From Cryptomeria japonica (lineage: Eukaryota > Streptophyta > Pinopsida > Cupressales > Cupressaceae): a stretch of DNA of 64,000 bases. The stretch covers positions 572,149,241 to 572,213,240 of the forward strand of contig NC_081410.1 in assembly GCF_030272615.1 (NCBI RefSeq), given 5' to 3'. Below, piece after piece: positions 11,469 to 23,619 of this stretch (its first letter is position 1; every line of letters starts with the position of its first letter). The notes beneath the pieces are model-generated. The model did no database searches, was not told where the DNA came from, and was given only the letters and a program-made list of their open reading frames with translations. The translations under genes were made by a program, and so were the position numbers.

Positions 11469-11603
11469 GCGGCTCTGACTGGGGATGGTTGATTGCGAGA
11501 TCAACACAAGAAAACTCAGAAACTCTAGAGAAACAGACCAAAACTAGAAAAGCAGGAAAGAAAACAAAATATGTACAAACAAAGGACCTACCGTGCATGG
11601 ACC
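11469..11603 (-). other. Tat-1 junction between integrase stop and 3' LTR
   Basis: A polypurine tract should precede the 3' LTR here, but the minus strand ends CATCCCCAGTCAGAGCCGC before TGTTATC and is not purine-rich. Read in the other direction, GCGGCTCTGACTGGGGA resembles the element's own primer-binding site at the other LTR (18628-18645). Confidence 0.5.
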
Positions 11604-12665
11604 TTAAGAGAAATAATGCTTCAGGAATTGTCCATGCACTGGAAATTCTTGCATTTCATCATTCATATTCTTCAAAAAATATGAATCCTTACCATTCAGG
11701 TCACAAACCACAAAAGGGTCAATCCATAGTGATTCAAATTTTTTATGCTTTCCTTTATCCTGTCCTTTTGCATTCCATTGAAGAACCATGTCATCAATTT
11801 GAAACTTCCTTAATGATGTCCTTTTATCAAAAAGATATTTTGACTGCAACTAGATCTTCTGATTTTTCTTATGGGCAGAAGTCCTAAGCTCCTCCATTTC
11901 TACAATTTGGATCATTCTGTTTTCCATTGGTTCAGATATTTCCATGTCCTCATCCTGCAAAAACTTATACACTGGAAGAAGGTTATTTACCGGTAATCTG
12001 GCTTGGGTACCATAAACCAACTCAAAAGGTGACATTCCAATGGATTTTTTAACTGTTATTCTATCTGCCCACAGAGCTAACTTCAACTTTTGATCCCAAG
12101 ATCTTTTATTTTCTTCTAAAATTTTCTTGATGATATTCAACAGGCTTTTATTGCTGGATTCTACTTGTCCATTCCCCTGAGGGTGATAAGGTGATGAGTA
12201 TGACATGAGTATACCGTGACTATTGCAAAAGCCTACAAATTTTTCTGATCTGAAACACATAGCATTATCTATTACCAATTTCACAAGTGTTCCAAATCTA
12301 GTCACAATACTATCTATCAGGAAATCAATGACAATTTTACTAGTAGCTCTTTTTGTAGGGATGGCTTCTATCCATTTGGTAAAATAATCAATGGCCACTA
12401 TAATCCATCCATGACCTCTTCCTGACTTCTCAACAATTTCTCCAATAAAATCAATGCCCCATTGGACAAAAGGAGCTTCTACAGAGACTAGATTTAGGGG
12501 TAAGGCTCCTTCATACTTGAGCTTGGAAGAAAATCTTTGACATGGATCACATCTTCAAACATATGCATGGGTATCTTTAAATAAGGTAGGCCAATAATAC
12601 CTAGCCCGTATTATCTTATCAGTAGTAGTCTTAGCAGAATAGTGACCTCCACATACTCCATCATG
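11604..12665 (-). pseudogene. pol: Tat-1 integrase
   Basis: It would insert the cDNA. The N-terminal zinc finger is HDGVCGGHYSAKTT then CDPCQ (H-H-C-C). The core has GIDFIGEI (first Asp), VIDNAMCF (second Asp) and GQVESSNK (Glu), with exactly 35 residues between the second Asp and the Glu. The C-terminus (KKFESLWIDPFVV, SYFLKNMN) is the usual beta-rich DNA-binding end, and I see no chromodomain. Two in-frame stops interrupt it: TGA after HAYV (about 12555), which would be Arg CGA, and TAG at about 11850. The TAA/TAG end at 11604 lies 135 bp from the LTR. Confidence 0.88.
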
Positions 12666-12983
12666 CATTTCAATCAACACCTGTTTAGCTTGAAATTCAT
12701 CCAAACACATTAGTAACTCTCCATCTCTTTTTCTCCAGAAAAGATCACCCTGAATGAGCACATACTTTTGGGACTTAAGCTTCAAAGTTCTCTTCTGATT
12801 GTGTGTCATTTCTTCTAGGAGTATGTTACCTTTCAATACTTGGATTATCTCTGTGTACCAAGGTTGTCTCTCAATACTAGTAACCAAAACATCTCTAACC
12901 TCAACATTGTGTATTTCTACATTCATGAGATTTGACTCAGTCATGAGCTTAGCCAAACCTAACCCTCTCACCAATTTAGTGAT

Positions 12984-13400
12984 CTTTATCTCCAAGTTGA
13001 ACTCCTGAATTCTATTGATCCATCTACACCTCTTCCCAGTAACCTCAGACTGAGACAAAATATCTTTAACTACAGCATGTGGAACAGAAGCAATGATGTT
13101 TGCATTCACCAGATATGGCCTAAAAGCTTTAACAGCTTTAACTAAGGCGTAAGCTTGTTTCTCCATGGTTTCATATTTTAGTTCTGCCACCTGCAAAGAT
13201 TTACTATAGAAGGCTATGGGATGTTCATATCCTTCATTGTCCTTTTGTAATAATACTGCAGCCACCATGCGATATGAAGCAAAAGAAAACAAAGAAAAAG
13301 ACTTACCATAATCTGGGGATTTCAACACTAGTGCCTCCTAGATTGCCTTCTTAATTTCATCAAAATCTTTTGAAGCTTCTTGATCCCAATGAAACTTTGT
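12984..13400 (-). pseudogene. pol: Tat-1 gypsy-type RNase H, catalytically degenerate
   Basis: This follows the RT thumb in the position of the normal gypsy RNase H. AFYSKSL, KYETMEKQAYALVKAVKAFRPYL and the end of the fold are recognisable. The first catalytic Asp (T-D-A-S in active enzymes) is replaced in SFASYRMVAAVL, and the later T-D-H motif is ASVPHAVVK. Only the Glu remains. Loss of activity in this domain alongside a second, intact RNase H is the pattern known for Tat elements and, in parallel, for the retroviral connection domain. A stop at about 13338 lies between it and RT. Confidence 0.75.
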
Positions 13401-13540
13401 GTCCTTCTTGAGGAACTTGACAATAGGCTTCACTATCTCAACAAAGTTTGCAATGAATCTCCTGACAAAATTCACTTTGCCTAAAAAGGATTGGATACCT
13501 TTCACATTTTTAGGTTCAGACACTCTGTTGATTGCTTCAA

Positions 13541-14219
13541 TTCTCTCAGGGTCTATTCTTACCCCTTCCTTGGAAACTATGTGTCCCAATAACTTTCCTT
13601 CAGTGACCCCAAAATGACATTTCTTGGGATTCAGTGATACACCAAATTCCAAGGCTTTATCGAACACCTTCTCTAGATGTCCACAATGATCATCAGCTTT
13701 CTTTGAGAAACAGGTTAGATCATCTTGGTAAACCACCATAATGATATTTATGAATTCTTTAAAAGCCACATCCATAGCTCTCTGAAATGTAGCTCCTGCA
13801 TTTTTTAATCCAAATGGCATTCTCACATATACATAGGTTCCCCATGGAGTAGTGAAAGCTATTTTAAATTGTTCAGACTCCTTTACCAACACTTGATTGT
13901 ATCCTGAGAAACCATCCATCATGGATAAAAGATCACATCCTATCACTCTTTGTAGCATTGCTTCCATATTTGGGGATGAATAATTATCTTTTAGGGAAGC
14001 AACATTAAGATTCCTAAAATCAACACACAATCTGATGTCTCCATTCTTCTTCCTTACTGGGACCAAATTAGAGACCCATGAAGAATGTCTTATTGGTTTG
14101 ATAATCCCCCCTTCTCTGAATTTAGTCAGCTCTTGTTGCATTTTAGTTTCTAATAAGGGGTTGATAGGTCTTTGTTTCTGTCTGAAAGGCTTAGCATCTG
14201 GAAGTAAGGGAACTTCATG
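13541..14219 (-). pseudogene. pol: Tat-1 reverse transcriptase
   Basis: RT copies the genomic RNA into DNA. The seven-motif order is clear: IRLCVDFRNLN, LLSMMDGFSGYNQV, FTTPWGTYVYVRMPFGLKNA, the catalytic VVYQDDL (Y-X-D-D, with Gln at the variable position), LNPKKCHFGV and EGKLLGHIV. The upstream HEVPLLPDAKPFRQKQRPI is the usual gypsy lead-in. This stretch has no stop or frameshift, so RT is the best preserved part of the element. It sits in one long frame with gag upstream and integrase downstream. Confidence 0.93.
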
Positions 14220-14704
14220 CTGAAAAAGATCTTGTCTATACGCCTTTAGGTCTTCATAGGACCAAGCAAAGACATGCTTATACCTTTTCAATAAATTGAT
14301 AAGGTTAGTCCTAACATGAGGGGGTAATTTCTTTCCAATATATACCAACTTAGAGAATGATTCTGTCCCCAGGTTTACCTCCTCTAACTCTTCTAACTTG
14401 GTGGTAGATTGCTGGTGTAAATGACTATCATTATAACTAAACATACTCTCTAGCTCCACCAACCCTTTAGGTATCTCATTGGTTTCCAACTGGACAACAT
14501 CATTTCCAAACACTATCTCTCTATTATCCACCACTTCCACCAATGCATTGCAATCAATCTTTTGTCCATCATAATCATCAACACATTGGATGAACCTAAG
14601 AATGTCTTCATCATCAGCAAAAACTTGCCAATTATACACATTATCAGGGATGGCAGGCCTAGATTTTATTTCCACAGTGGAAATACCGGTTAGCGTTGCA
14701 TCAT

Positions 14705-15089
14705 CATTTTTCAAAGCAACATTAGCTAGGAAATCTGCCATAATATTTTTTGTTCGCTCTATCCAATTGATAGAAAATGCATCAAAATACTCAATAACAT
14801 CCCAAACAGCATGCTTATATTGTTTCAATCTATCATTCTTGGATGCATATCTAGATCTCACCTAAGAAACAACCAATTCTGAATCCCCCATTACTTTCAA
14901 CAGTTGGATTCCATGCCTTTTTGCAATCTCAAGTCCTAATAATAGGGCTTCATACTCTGCAGTATTATTTGTGCACTAGAATGCCAATAAAAATGAGCAT
15001 TTGAAAGTTATACCTGACGGGGACACAAAAAGAACCCCTGTTCCAGATCCTTCTTTGGAGCAAGCTCCATCAAAATACATCTGCCACAA
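14705..15089 (-). pseudogene. pol: Tat-1 second (archaeal-type) RNase H, placed before RT
   Basis: The domain is recognised from MYFDGACSKEGSGTGVLF (first Asp), CTNNTAEYEALLLGLEIAK (Glu), VMGDSELVV (Asp) and ERTKNIMADFLANVA (last Asp), so all four catalytic positions are present. This signature is the additional archaeal/plant-type RNase H of Tat elements. In most Tat elements I know of, it lies between the gypsy RNase H and integrase; here it is between protease and RT. Two stops interrupt it (about 14976 before CTNN, and about 14870 after ELVVS), both readable as CAG to TAG. The RNA-degrading function probably moved to this domain, because the other one is degenerate. Confidence 0.85.
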
Positions 15090-15332
15090 CCCATACTGCT
15101 GTGCTTGTAGCTCGACTACAATTGGGTCAGTATTCTTCAATTGAGGTGATATTGGTTGAAGTCTAAAGTTATCTAAATCTACATCAATCATATAATTAAG
15201 CATACTAGGGTCCACATTTTCAATTACCTTAGGAGCTCGTGGCTCCCTGTATAGTTTGACTTGATTGCCACCAATAGGAATAGTAGCATAAGACAAGTCC
15301 AGTTGAACATTTCCCCCTACTGCTGCTGCCCA

Positions 15333-16214
15333 CTACCTAGAAAGTAACATACCATAGTGGGGTTTAGTATCAGTAACAATAACATCCATTTTATAGGTGG
15401 CTTCAGGAAATGCTGCTATTTTTACTTCTACATCTTTCATTGTACCTATCACAGGCACTTCTCTGTTATCCATGGCATAGCATTTCCCATACACAGTGGT
15501 TACTGATAACCCTAGTTCTTTCATAACACCATAGGGAATTACATTAGCAACTGCTCCTGAATCTATCAGGCAGTTTTTAATCAACCGGTTATTTACTAGC
15601 AAAGTAACATAGAAGGGATCTACCTGAGAAGGCTCCTGAGTGATAGTGGTTCCAACATAGACCTCTAGGGTTTGGAACTCTTGATCCTTTCCAACTTCAT
15701 GCGAACTAGTGGGTAATACTGTGTCACTATTAGATATACTAGAGAATAAAGACAAAGTTGTATCCTTATGTTCTTTAATCTTTAGCAATTCTATTAATGG
15801 AACAGTGACTTTCATTTGAGTTAAAGCTTGGGCCGTATCAAATGTAGAATTATTACATTTTTCAGTATTAACCTTAACCTTTTCTATTTTGAATTGACTG
15901 GCCCTTTTCACTGTCTCTGCCCTTTGTACATCACTAGCATTTTTGTCATCTATGCCTTTAGGTAAGTCTTTAACTTGTTCCTCTTTTTCTTGACTGGCTT
16001 TAGGAATAGCAGTAGCACTGCTTGATGCCCCCTTTTTTGTGACTTCTTTTACAAACATAGAATGTGGTTCACCTTGATCGGTGTCTCTCTTGGTGCTTCT
16101 CAGGTTATAGTTATGTTTTGCTTTGGCGATTGCAGCCATAGTGAGATTTTTAACTTCTTCCTCACTAGGCCTCCTAAGATGAACTTCTTCATCTTCAATT
16201 GTTACCATATTCAA
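15333..16214 (-). pseudogene. pol: Tat-1 protease region
   Basis: The retropepsin active site NCLIDSGAVANVIP (D-S-G at residues 218-220 of this segment) is followed by ELGLSVTTVYGKCYAMDN and the flap and core strands ending HYGMLLSR. About 200 residues of charged, low-complexity linker precede it. TAG at about 15333, before WAAAVGG, closes the segment and would be Gln in the parent. The neighbours gag and RNase H are in the same frame, so the parent made one polyprotein. Confidence 0.85.
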
Positions 16215-16244
16215 TGTAGGATGCCAACCTAAGGCTAACTATCC

Positions 16245-18449
16245 TTACACTAACCTTTCATTATCCAGCACATCACTGTATTCACTTTGCATAGATTCCT
16301 CATCACTTTCTATGATGGTTTCAAATATATTAATGTTAGGCTCTGCTTCTGGTCTCATAGATTCTTCCAGAGCTTGAGCCACTGCACACTGATGAGGAGA
16401 ATGTGGTCCATCACAAGCAATACACCAAGGAGTATTTTCTATATTGTTAACAGTTTTCCCTTTCAAAGGATCCGGTGTGTCTTGGCTTTGGGCAATTTTA
16501 GGTTTCTCAACTTGAGGTTTACCATCCTTCCAATTTGTATTGTATGGCATATCATGTAATCTAGGAGGTCTATCTTGCCAGTTATAATGGGGCTTATCAT
16601 TTTTGTTAACCTTAGCAGTCAAATCTTTCATAGCAGTAACCAGCTTCTCTATTTTATCATCCTCTTTAGCAACTTTGTTAGGTTGCTGTTTGGTTTCATG
16701 CCATAGTCTACCATCTGTCCTTCTTCCTAATTTTCCAGACACTTTTCTATTACTTTCTACATTTATGGCAATTCTAAAAGCATCCCTCAGATTATTAGGA
16801 TTTTTATCTCTCAAGATATAAGCCATTTTGGAATCAAATGCATTATAGTATGTATTAAGACACATATTATCATCTAGCCTCATTACCTGATACAATCTGT
16901 GCATAGCTTTCTGGAATCTAGCATTGAAATCAGTGACTATTTCATTTTTAGATTTTCTAATGTTATTGAACTCATTCAGCATGAAACTCACATTAGTCTT
17001 ATGACCATATTGTTCTTGAAAGAAATTTTTAAAATCTTCCCATGAACCTATGCTGGTTACTGGAAGACCTCTATACCAATCTCTTGCATCATCAACCAGG
17101 GATTGAACAAATAGTTTCATAATAACATCTTCATCTGCTATCTCATAATCATTTATCAAATCCCCAAAATATTTTAGATGTTCCTCAGCACTAACTGCAT
17201 TGTTCCCAGCAAACTTATGGAGTCTGTCTCTTAGCTCAATAGGAACATGATTTGGATACCCTGGGATCCCATCAAAAAATAATTGTCTATATTGTTCTAG
17301 ATTGATTGGCCTTCTTTGAAAAGGGGAAATAGCACTATTATTTACCATGATCATTTTAGCTTTTGGGATTGGAGATTGAGATGTTTGGGTGTACTATTTA
17401 TTTGAGGGTACTTGGCTTACTGAGGCAATATTAGCATGTACTACAGGTTGAGTATTGACCTGAGGAAAAGAAATGTATTGGGGATTAGGCTTGCTAAGAT
17501 CTTCCGATGGGAATGTAATAGGGGGAGCCTTTAAGTAATTAATCTTTCTTTTAACTTCTTGATTCGCTGCTTCTAACTCAGCCTTTTCCAGTTCCATTTG
17601 GAGGTCTTCCTTTTCCTTCCTCATCCTTTCCATCTCTCTCTCATGTGCTAGAATCCTATGAGAAATCCCTTCTAGAGTTTTAGATTCTATTTCATCATCT
17701 ACCCATTTCTGTTTTCCTTTGTCTAAATTGGCTTTAGGAAGTTGGGAGTCATTAGATACTTCCTTAATTGGTTGGGCTACTGACTTACAAGCTGGTCTAG
17801 TCTTAGGGATTAGGATCTCCCTAATCATTGGGCCTTCCTCATCACTTTTTTCTTTTTCCTTAGCAAGCACTTCAAGATCAGTTATCTGTCTAAGGAGCCT
17901 ATCTCTCTCCATTAATTTGGCTTTAACTTCATTTTCCTTATTTGCCTCCTTTTGGGCTCTTAGGGAGATTAAATGATGGACTCTTTTGTTTAAATCTTCA
18001 ATCTCTTGAGACATCTTATCCTCATCAGGCTAGTTTTCTTCAGAGTCTGATGCATTAATTTGATCTATGTCAATTAGACTATTGTTCCCATCTATTGTCC
18101 TAGGAACAGAGTGCCTAATTGCATTTGAACTAGTTCTATCTTTTGCAGAAACACTAACATGAGATAGATCTCGATTTAAAATAGGTGCATCATCAATATT
18201 TCCAAACAATCCTGAATGGAAACCTAAAATGTCATGCTCTGAATTTCTAGAAGATGAATTTGACTTTGCATAGATAGGTTGATCAGGCATCTTACCAGTG
18301 TTATTGTTTTTCTGCACCCATGCAGCATTTGATGGCTCATGCATCACAGATCTCTTCTGGCCTCTTCGTGACTATTTTGGCAGACCTTCTTGCAAGGTTT
18401 CACGAGGATGTTTCTTCATGAATGATCTTGTGTTCTTGTTTCCTTGCAT
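16245..18449 (-). pseudogene. gag: Tat-1 gag with N-terminal coiled coil
   Basis: This is the particle-forming and RNA-binding protein. Starting at MQGNKNTRSF (18449), about 130 residues of disordered leader come first. A coiled-coil segment (18014-17394, e.g. ERMRKEKEDLQMELEKAELE) follows. Then comes the retrotransposon gag domain, with DDARDWYRGLP, SWEDFKNFFQEQYG and FNARFQKAM, and then a zinc knuckle CIACDGPHSPHQC at 16424-16386 (C-X2-C-X3-H-X4-C). The three segments are in one frame separated by TAG codons at about 18372, 18028 and 17394. Two stops (TAA, TAG) lie around 16236-16247 just before protease. The start could instead be 18587, closer to the primer-binding site. Confidence 0.83.
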
Positions 18450-18627
18450 CTTGCTTGTCTTTCTTTTAGAAAATTCGTATCTCACAAGGACTGGTTCAAT
18501 AGTAACAGAGTCACCACCCACAAAACTATGGGAAAAATGAAAACAAGCAGTCTTACCCACAAACACACACAACAATCTTCTCCACAAGTCTCGACACAGA
18601 TATGTGTTTATATCTTTGTTATAACTC

Positions 18628-18645
18628 TCCCCAACAGAGTCGCCA
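18628..18645 (-). other. Tat-1 primer-binding site (tRNA-Arg type, tentative)
   Basis: The minus strand reads TGGCGACTCTGTTGGGGA four bases inside the 5' LTR. From memory this resembles the tRNA-Arg-complementary site of Ogre/Tat elements (TGGCGACTC...GGGGA). The tRNA assignment is recalled, not checked. Its position confirms minus orientation. Confidence 0.75.
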
Positions 18646-19585
18646 CTTTTGTTGTCTTCAAAATCTGATTCCCTTCAATGTCCTTAGAATAATATGATTT
18701 AAGCTAGGTGCAAAGGAGACATCAAAGATAAGGAGATTCCAGGGACAACATATGACAAGGTTTGATTAGACCTTCTACACTTCGGGCTTCCTTGGAGCCC
18801 AGGTGGGTATACCTTTGTGAATTAACTTCACACTTTCAAACAATAAACCCACAGCAAACCAGTCCAGAAAACCAGTGGATTTATTCACCTTGAAATCAAC
18901 TGAAAACAAATGATGGAAACTATATTTAACTTCAGCATTTCGATCAAAAAAGCATGCAATAAACAACTTTGATTAATACCAGTGCCTTATCCAAGGTTAC
19001 AGAGTCATCTAAACTCAAATAAAACTCCTGAAACAATACATCTGTATGCTTCCTGTCGGCTTGGTTTCCATTAATCCTTACATATGCCTGACACATACAA
19101 GAATTCAATCATTCCAAACTAAGCTATGGTCCTCAAAATTCAAAGTTCCTCCCAAAGAATTTACTGGTATGAGTGATCCCGCGTATTTAATTTCCATCCT
19201 GAAGAGAAAAGCTAACAAACACTTATACTGAGATTGCTTTGCAATTCCATTCAAACTAAACAACCCTGGATTATTCAGAATAAAGGCAGTAAATAAATTT
19301 GTGAACAAACTTGAAGACAACACAAAGCTTTACTCAAAACCGATGGCCTGTATATTGATATTCATTTCAAGAAATATTACAATAAATTTTGATTCTCCAT
19401 TAAACTTTGGAAAAGCTCAGATAAAATTCTACAACGTTTTCTTACAAAATTTTTGTGATGATTCTCCCTCTACTCCTCATATCCATTTATAACAACATGG
19501 ATGCACAAAGCTTCAGACTTCTTGAGGAGAGTTTGTTACAATCATTTCAAAAATTGAAGAGATTACAATTTTTGCGTAAAAGCAG

Positions 19586-22500
19586 TTACACGCTCTTTTC
19601 AGCCTCTGCAGTTTGTTCAACAGGTTGTTCGGTTGCAACCTCTTCTATCTTTTCAGGGGTGTTCTACAACTGCTCCGGATCATGGGTGGCATATTTAACT
19701 TCCCACTCACTATATGTCTCTTCTGTCGGCCATGAAAAATTAATCACATCATCTTTAATTTTAGTCAACCTTTTCCAAGAATTTCTCAGTTTGTTGACTT
19801 CTGAATTAAGAAAACCATAATGTGATTTAATTTTTTCTATTTCCTATATTGTTACAACAAAGAAAAAGGTATCATCAAGATCAATGATTCCCTTAACCCT
19901 TGCTGACAACTTAACTTCTATCTCTTTAAGCCATATTTGCTTGTCCTTTAACTGATCTGGATTGGCAAAAATTCATGGGAGCAACTCAAAAACTTGATCA
20001 GTGTATTCCTTCTTGCACAAATTAACCTTTCTATCCACATTATCTACATCTGCTACCAATTGCATTAAAACTTTAGCGACATCAGAAGTGGAGTTGATAA
20101 TGGGATTGGCTCTTGCTTCATCACAGGATACACACATGAATTCTAGATTTAGCTCCCTAAGCCTCCATCTGTCAAAAATGGGTGACAAAATGGCTTTATC
20201 TCTCCTCAGCTCATTCCATATCTCCATAATCTTTCCCACATTGTTGTAGAGAAATGAGGCATTTATTGTCTCTGCAAAACTGGAGATTGTGGCCCTTACT
20301 TCTCCTCATATTTCCCTGCATATAAGGCCTGAGCCTGCTTCAGGTTTTCTAGTTCTTGGGGAGTAATCTCAATCATTTGAGAACTGGAGGGTGCTGGAGA
20401 TGGTGGAAATTCAATAATAGGGCTAGTAGGTGGAGGTCTTGCAGGAGAAGAGGAAATCATCAATGTTGAAGACTCACCTTGTTGGTGTTGTCCCATCAGC
20501 TGGCTCTGCAACTTGGCAATGATGCTATCTTTACCTCTTACCTCCTCCTTAGCATTGTTATAGGCCTTTAAAACTATTTCCAACTTAATTTGGAGGGCCT
20601 CTTTTTCTTTGGCTTCCTTTTCTGCCACTGCAACACTGAATTTTGCAGTTTCTAACACAGTACTTGCAGCCTCTACTACCCCTGTACTCTGCACTCTTTT
20701 TACCATCATTCCACCAAGATAACTTGACCCTAGGGTGTCCTTGCCTTTCTTGCTCTCATTTCTCTTGAGAGACCACATAACTAGTGCAGCATTATCCTTA
20801 TTGAATGTAACCCCTTCCATGGGTTTAGTTTCTTTTCTTACTGCATCTAGCACCAGAGCATCAGCAATATCCCACTCTAGTAAGATAAGCACTCCAGCTT
20901 GTGCTACTAGATCTCTTCCCTGCTTAGGATTGATGGTTTTGAATTCTTCCATCATCTCCTATTTTATTTCTTCCTCCATTGAGGCTGGATCTTTATTAGG
21001 CTGCTAAGCCTTTCTTGTCTCACATCTAGCATTATATCTATCTATATGTTGTTTCCAAATGAATTGCATGAATGCTTTTGATGTGACAAAGTTTTCATCA
21101 GCTAAAAAGGCACTACTTGCCTTCTTTATCTTAGGATCCCACTCCTGGCCTTTAAGTTCAGTAGAGGTGATATCCATTTCAGCATAAATGGGTTCTTCTG
21201 GCATCCCTTCCTCCACTTCATCATAGGTGCATGCAATTTCCCCTAAACTACCCAACTGCAAGAGGTGTTCAGCCGCTGCTTGTTCATTTTCTATATGGAT
21301 AGGGGATTGGGATGGGGAATACAAAGGTGTATTTGATTTCACTTCCTTCCCCACCCTTTGCTTCTTTGGGATGTCTTGGATGTCAATGACATCTTGTATT
21401 TTCCTCTTTCCTTTGGATGTAGAGGGCTCCCCTGTTGTAGGCACTAGCACACTATAACTTGATTTCTTATGCAAGGTGTAATCACCAGGAGGAATTGCTT
21501 TGCTGGAAGCTGACCTGCTCAGAATCACTCTGGCCTTTTCAGGGTTGCTTTTAATCATAGCTTCCCTCTTCTCTTTTAGTGTTTGCATTACATCTTCAAA
21601 GCAAACAATCAGAAACTTTATTTTTTCTTCCAATGGGAAGAAGCTAGACAATGGGTCATAGCTAGCATCAAATTGATGCACAAAATCCAAGGCTTTCTTG
21701 TAAGCCACCCACTTTTCTTTCCTTAATTCCTGCTCATCTAAATCAAATTCATTTTTGATGAGGCCTTCAGGAAATTGGAATTGATGAGGCCTACCTCTGC
21801 ATGCTACCTTCCTTCTGAACACACCATTGAAGAAGTCCTCTAGATCAACACACCTGGACACTGCAGTAGATAAATGGTAAGGTTTGAGGAAATCCTCAAA
21901 ACAATTCCAGCCTCCCTTTGTTATTATGAATTGGTGGGCTATGGTAGCTACAGGGAAAATAGTCCCTTTCCCTCTGCCTATCAACTCTGCCTCTTGTAGG
22001 CCACCAATTTGCCTAAGGATCTCCGCTATTGCCACTTTGAGAGGGACCTAGTAGGGTAACAAAATGGAGTACCCCTGAAACCAAAAATTCTGAAAACTGT
22101 GGAGACTAGATATAAATAAATGTCACCCCAGTTATGAACAATCTTGATGTTCTCTGTGAATTCTTTTGGCCTTATGAATTCCAGAAGAACCTTGGGGACT
22201 CTTGGGTTATCAGAGCATAAGAGAGTTCTTATTTTGGATGCAAAATATTTGTCAAACTTAAAAAAACTAGCATCTTCTCTGTCCCATGACAACACAATAC
22301 TCCATAATTGTACCGGTATTTTTTCTGCTTCCTTTTCCTTAACCAAGTCTAGTCCACTGGCAAAATAATCACCACCTTTGAAGAGAAAAAGGTGCATTAA
22401 GAGTGAATACCATCCGAAAGGTCTGTCCACCTTTCCATTCTTTATTCCTATCAAGCCTCCATGGATAGCATCGGCAATGAAAGAGGCATAATCAAAACTA

Positions 22501-23223
22501 ATAGCAAGAAAAGGATTCAAAATCTGGGCGATCATTAGCAAGTAATGATTTGGCATATCTGCTTCAGCATCCTCTCCTAGAACTTGACAAAGTGCCCAAT
22601 ACATTCCTTTAGCCCTCAAGGTAAACATACTTAATGAAAAAGGTTCTTGTGTGTTGGGTCCTACAACTGCTAACCCTCCTATTTTCACAAAAAGTTCTTT
22701 AAGAGGCCCATTCCTGAGATGACTCCTCTGTGCACCGTAAACTTGGGCTAATGATGTGAAATTTATGGGTTCCAGGAAGTTTGTGAACTCATTAAGCCCA
22801 AATGTTGTCCTTAATTCTTCAGCATTAATTTTGACAAGGGTTTTCCCATTTACATCTCGGATGCATCTTGTGACTGGATCATAATTCAATGCCATTTGGG
22901 TTAGCAGGTCTATATCCATGAATACCCCTGGGACTACTAATTTCCCAACATCTAGTTCCCAAATACTGTTTTGAGGAGTAGGAGAATTTCTCATTCCAAA
23001 TCCAACTTTAAACAACCCCAACCTGGATAGTCCAACTTGTGGGTCTCTCAGCCAGTTACCTGTCATACAATCCTTCTCCTATCTTCAGACGGGGAGCCCT
23101 GTGCACTAACTCTTTGGCCTTTGATGCCTGGTTAGTTGTCAATGTCAACTGTTCTAAAAAATCATCACATACACTTCTTTCTAAATAATTAACCTTGCCA
23201 AAAAATTCCCTTTTAGGAGCCAT
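19586..23223 (-). pseudogene. LTR-embedded long ORF of Tat-1 (right copy)
   Basis: This is the same protein as 6137-9778, starting MAPKREFFGKV at 23223. It is more damaged than the left copy: a 2-base deletion near 23060, 1-base deletions near 22060 and 20298, and TAG/TGA stops including 21004-21006, 20959-20961, about 19973 and 19844-19846. Position 8282 of the left copy (stop) is Gln here (FDLDEQELRKEK), and left 7631 is Ser here (FVTSKAF). The two copies therefore show which damage came after insertion. Only the TAG before EMMEEFKTI (20959-20961, left 7511-7513) is shared, so it was present when the element inserted. It may mark a true end of a first protein of about 755 residues. Confidence 0.75.
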
Positions 23224-23619
23224 TTGAAAATGCAAGAAAATGAATATCACTCTTAAACAATCCTGCAACAAGAGAATTATCTTACTTAGAACACCACACA
23301 AGAATTGCTACAAAATATGAGAGAACCTGATGCTTGCTTGAAGGAATTTGCTCTGCGATTGAACCGACTTGCTCTGTATCTGAAAAAGATAACTCTATAT
23401 CTGCTCTTCTGCAAAATCTTTTAAAAGATATCTTCACTTGGTAGTTAGGAGCAAATATTTGTAAACAGGGCCTTAACTATAACATTGATTCCGCATGCTT
23501 CGGTCGTCCCTTCAAAGTCGAATTCATACGAGAATTCATATTTTTCGCTCCAACGGGTCACAACATTCTTGCAAGTGTTTCACTTTTACCGTTTCGTTAC
23601 TGACGACTTTGTCTTTACT

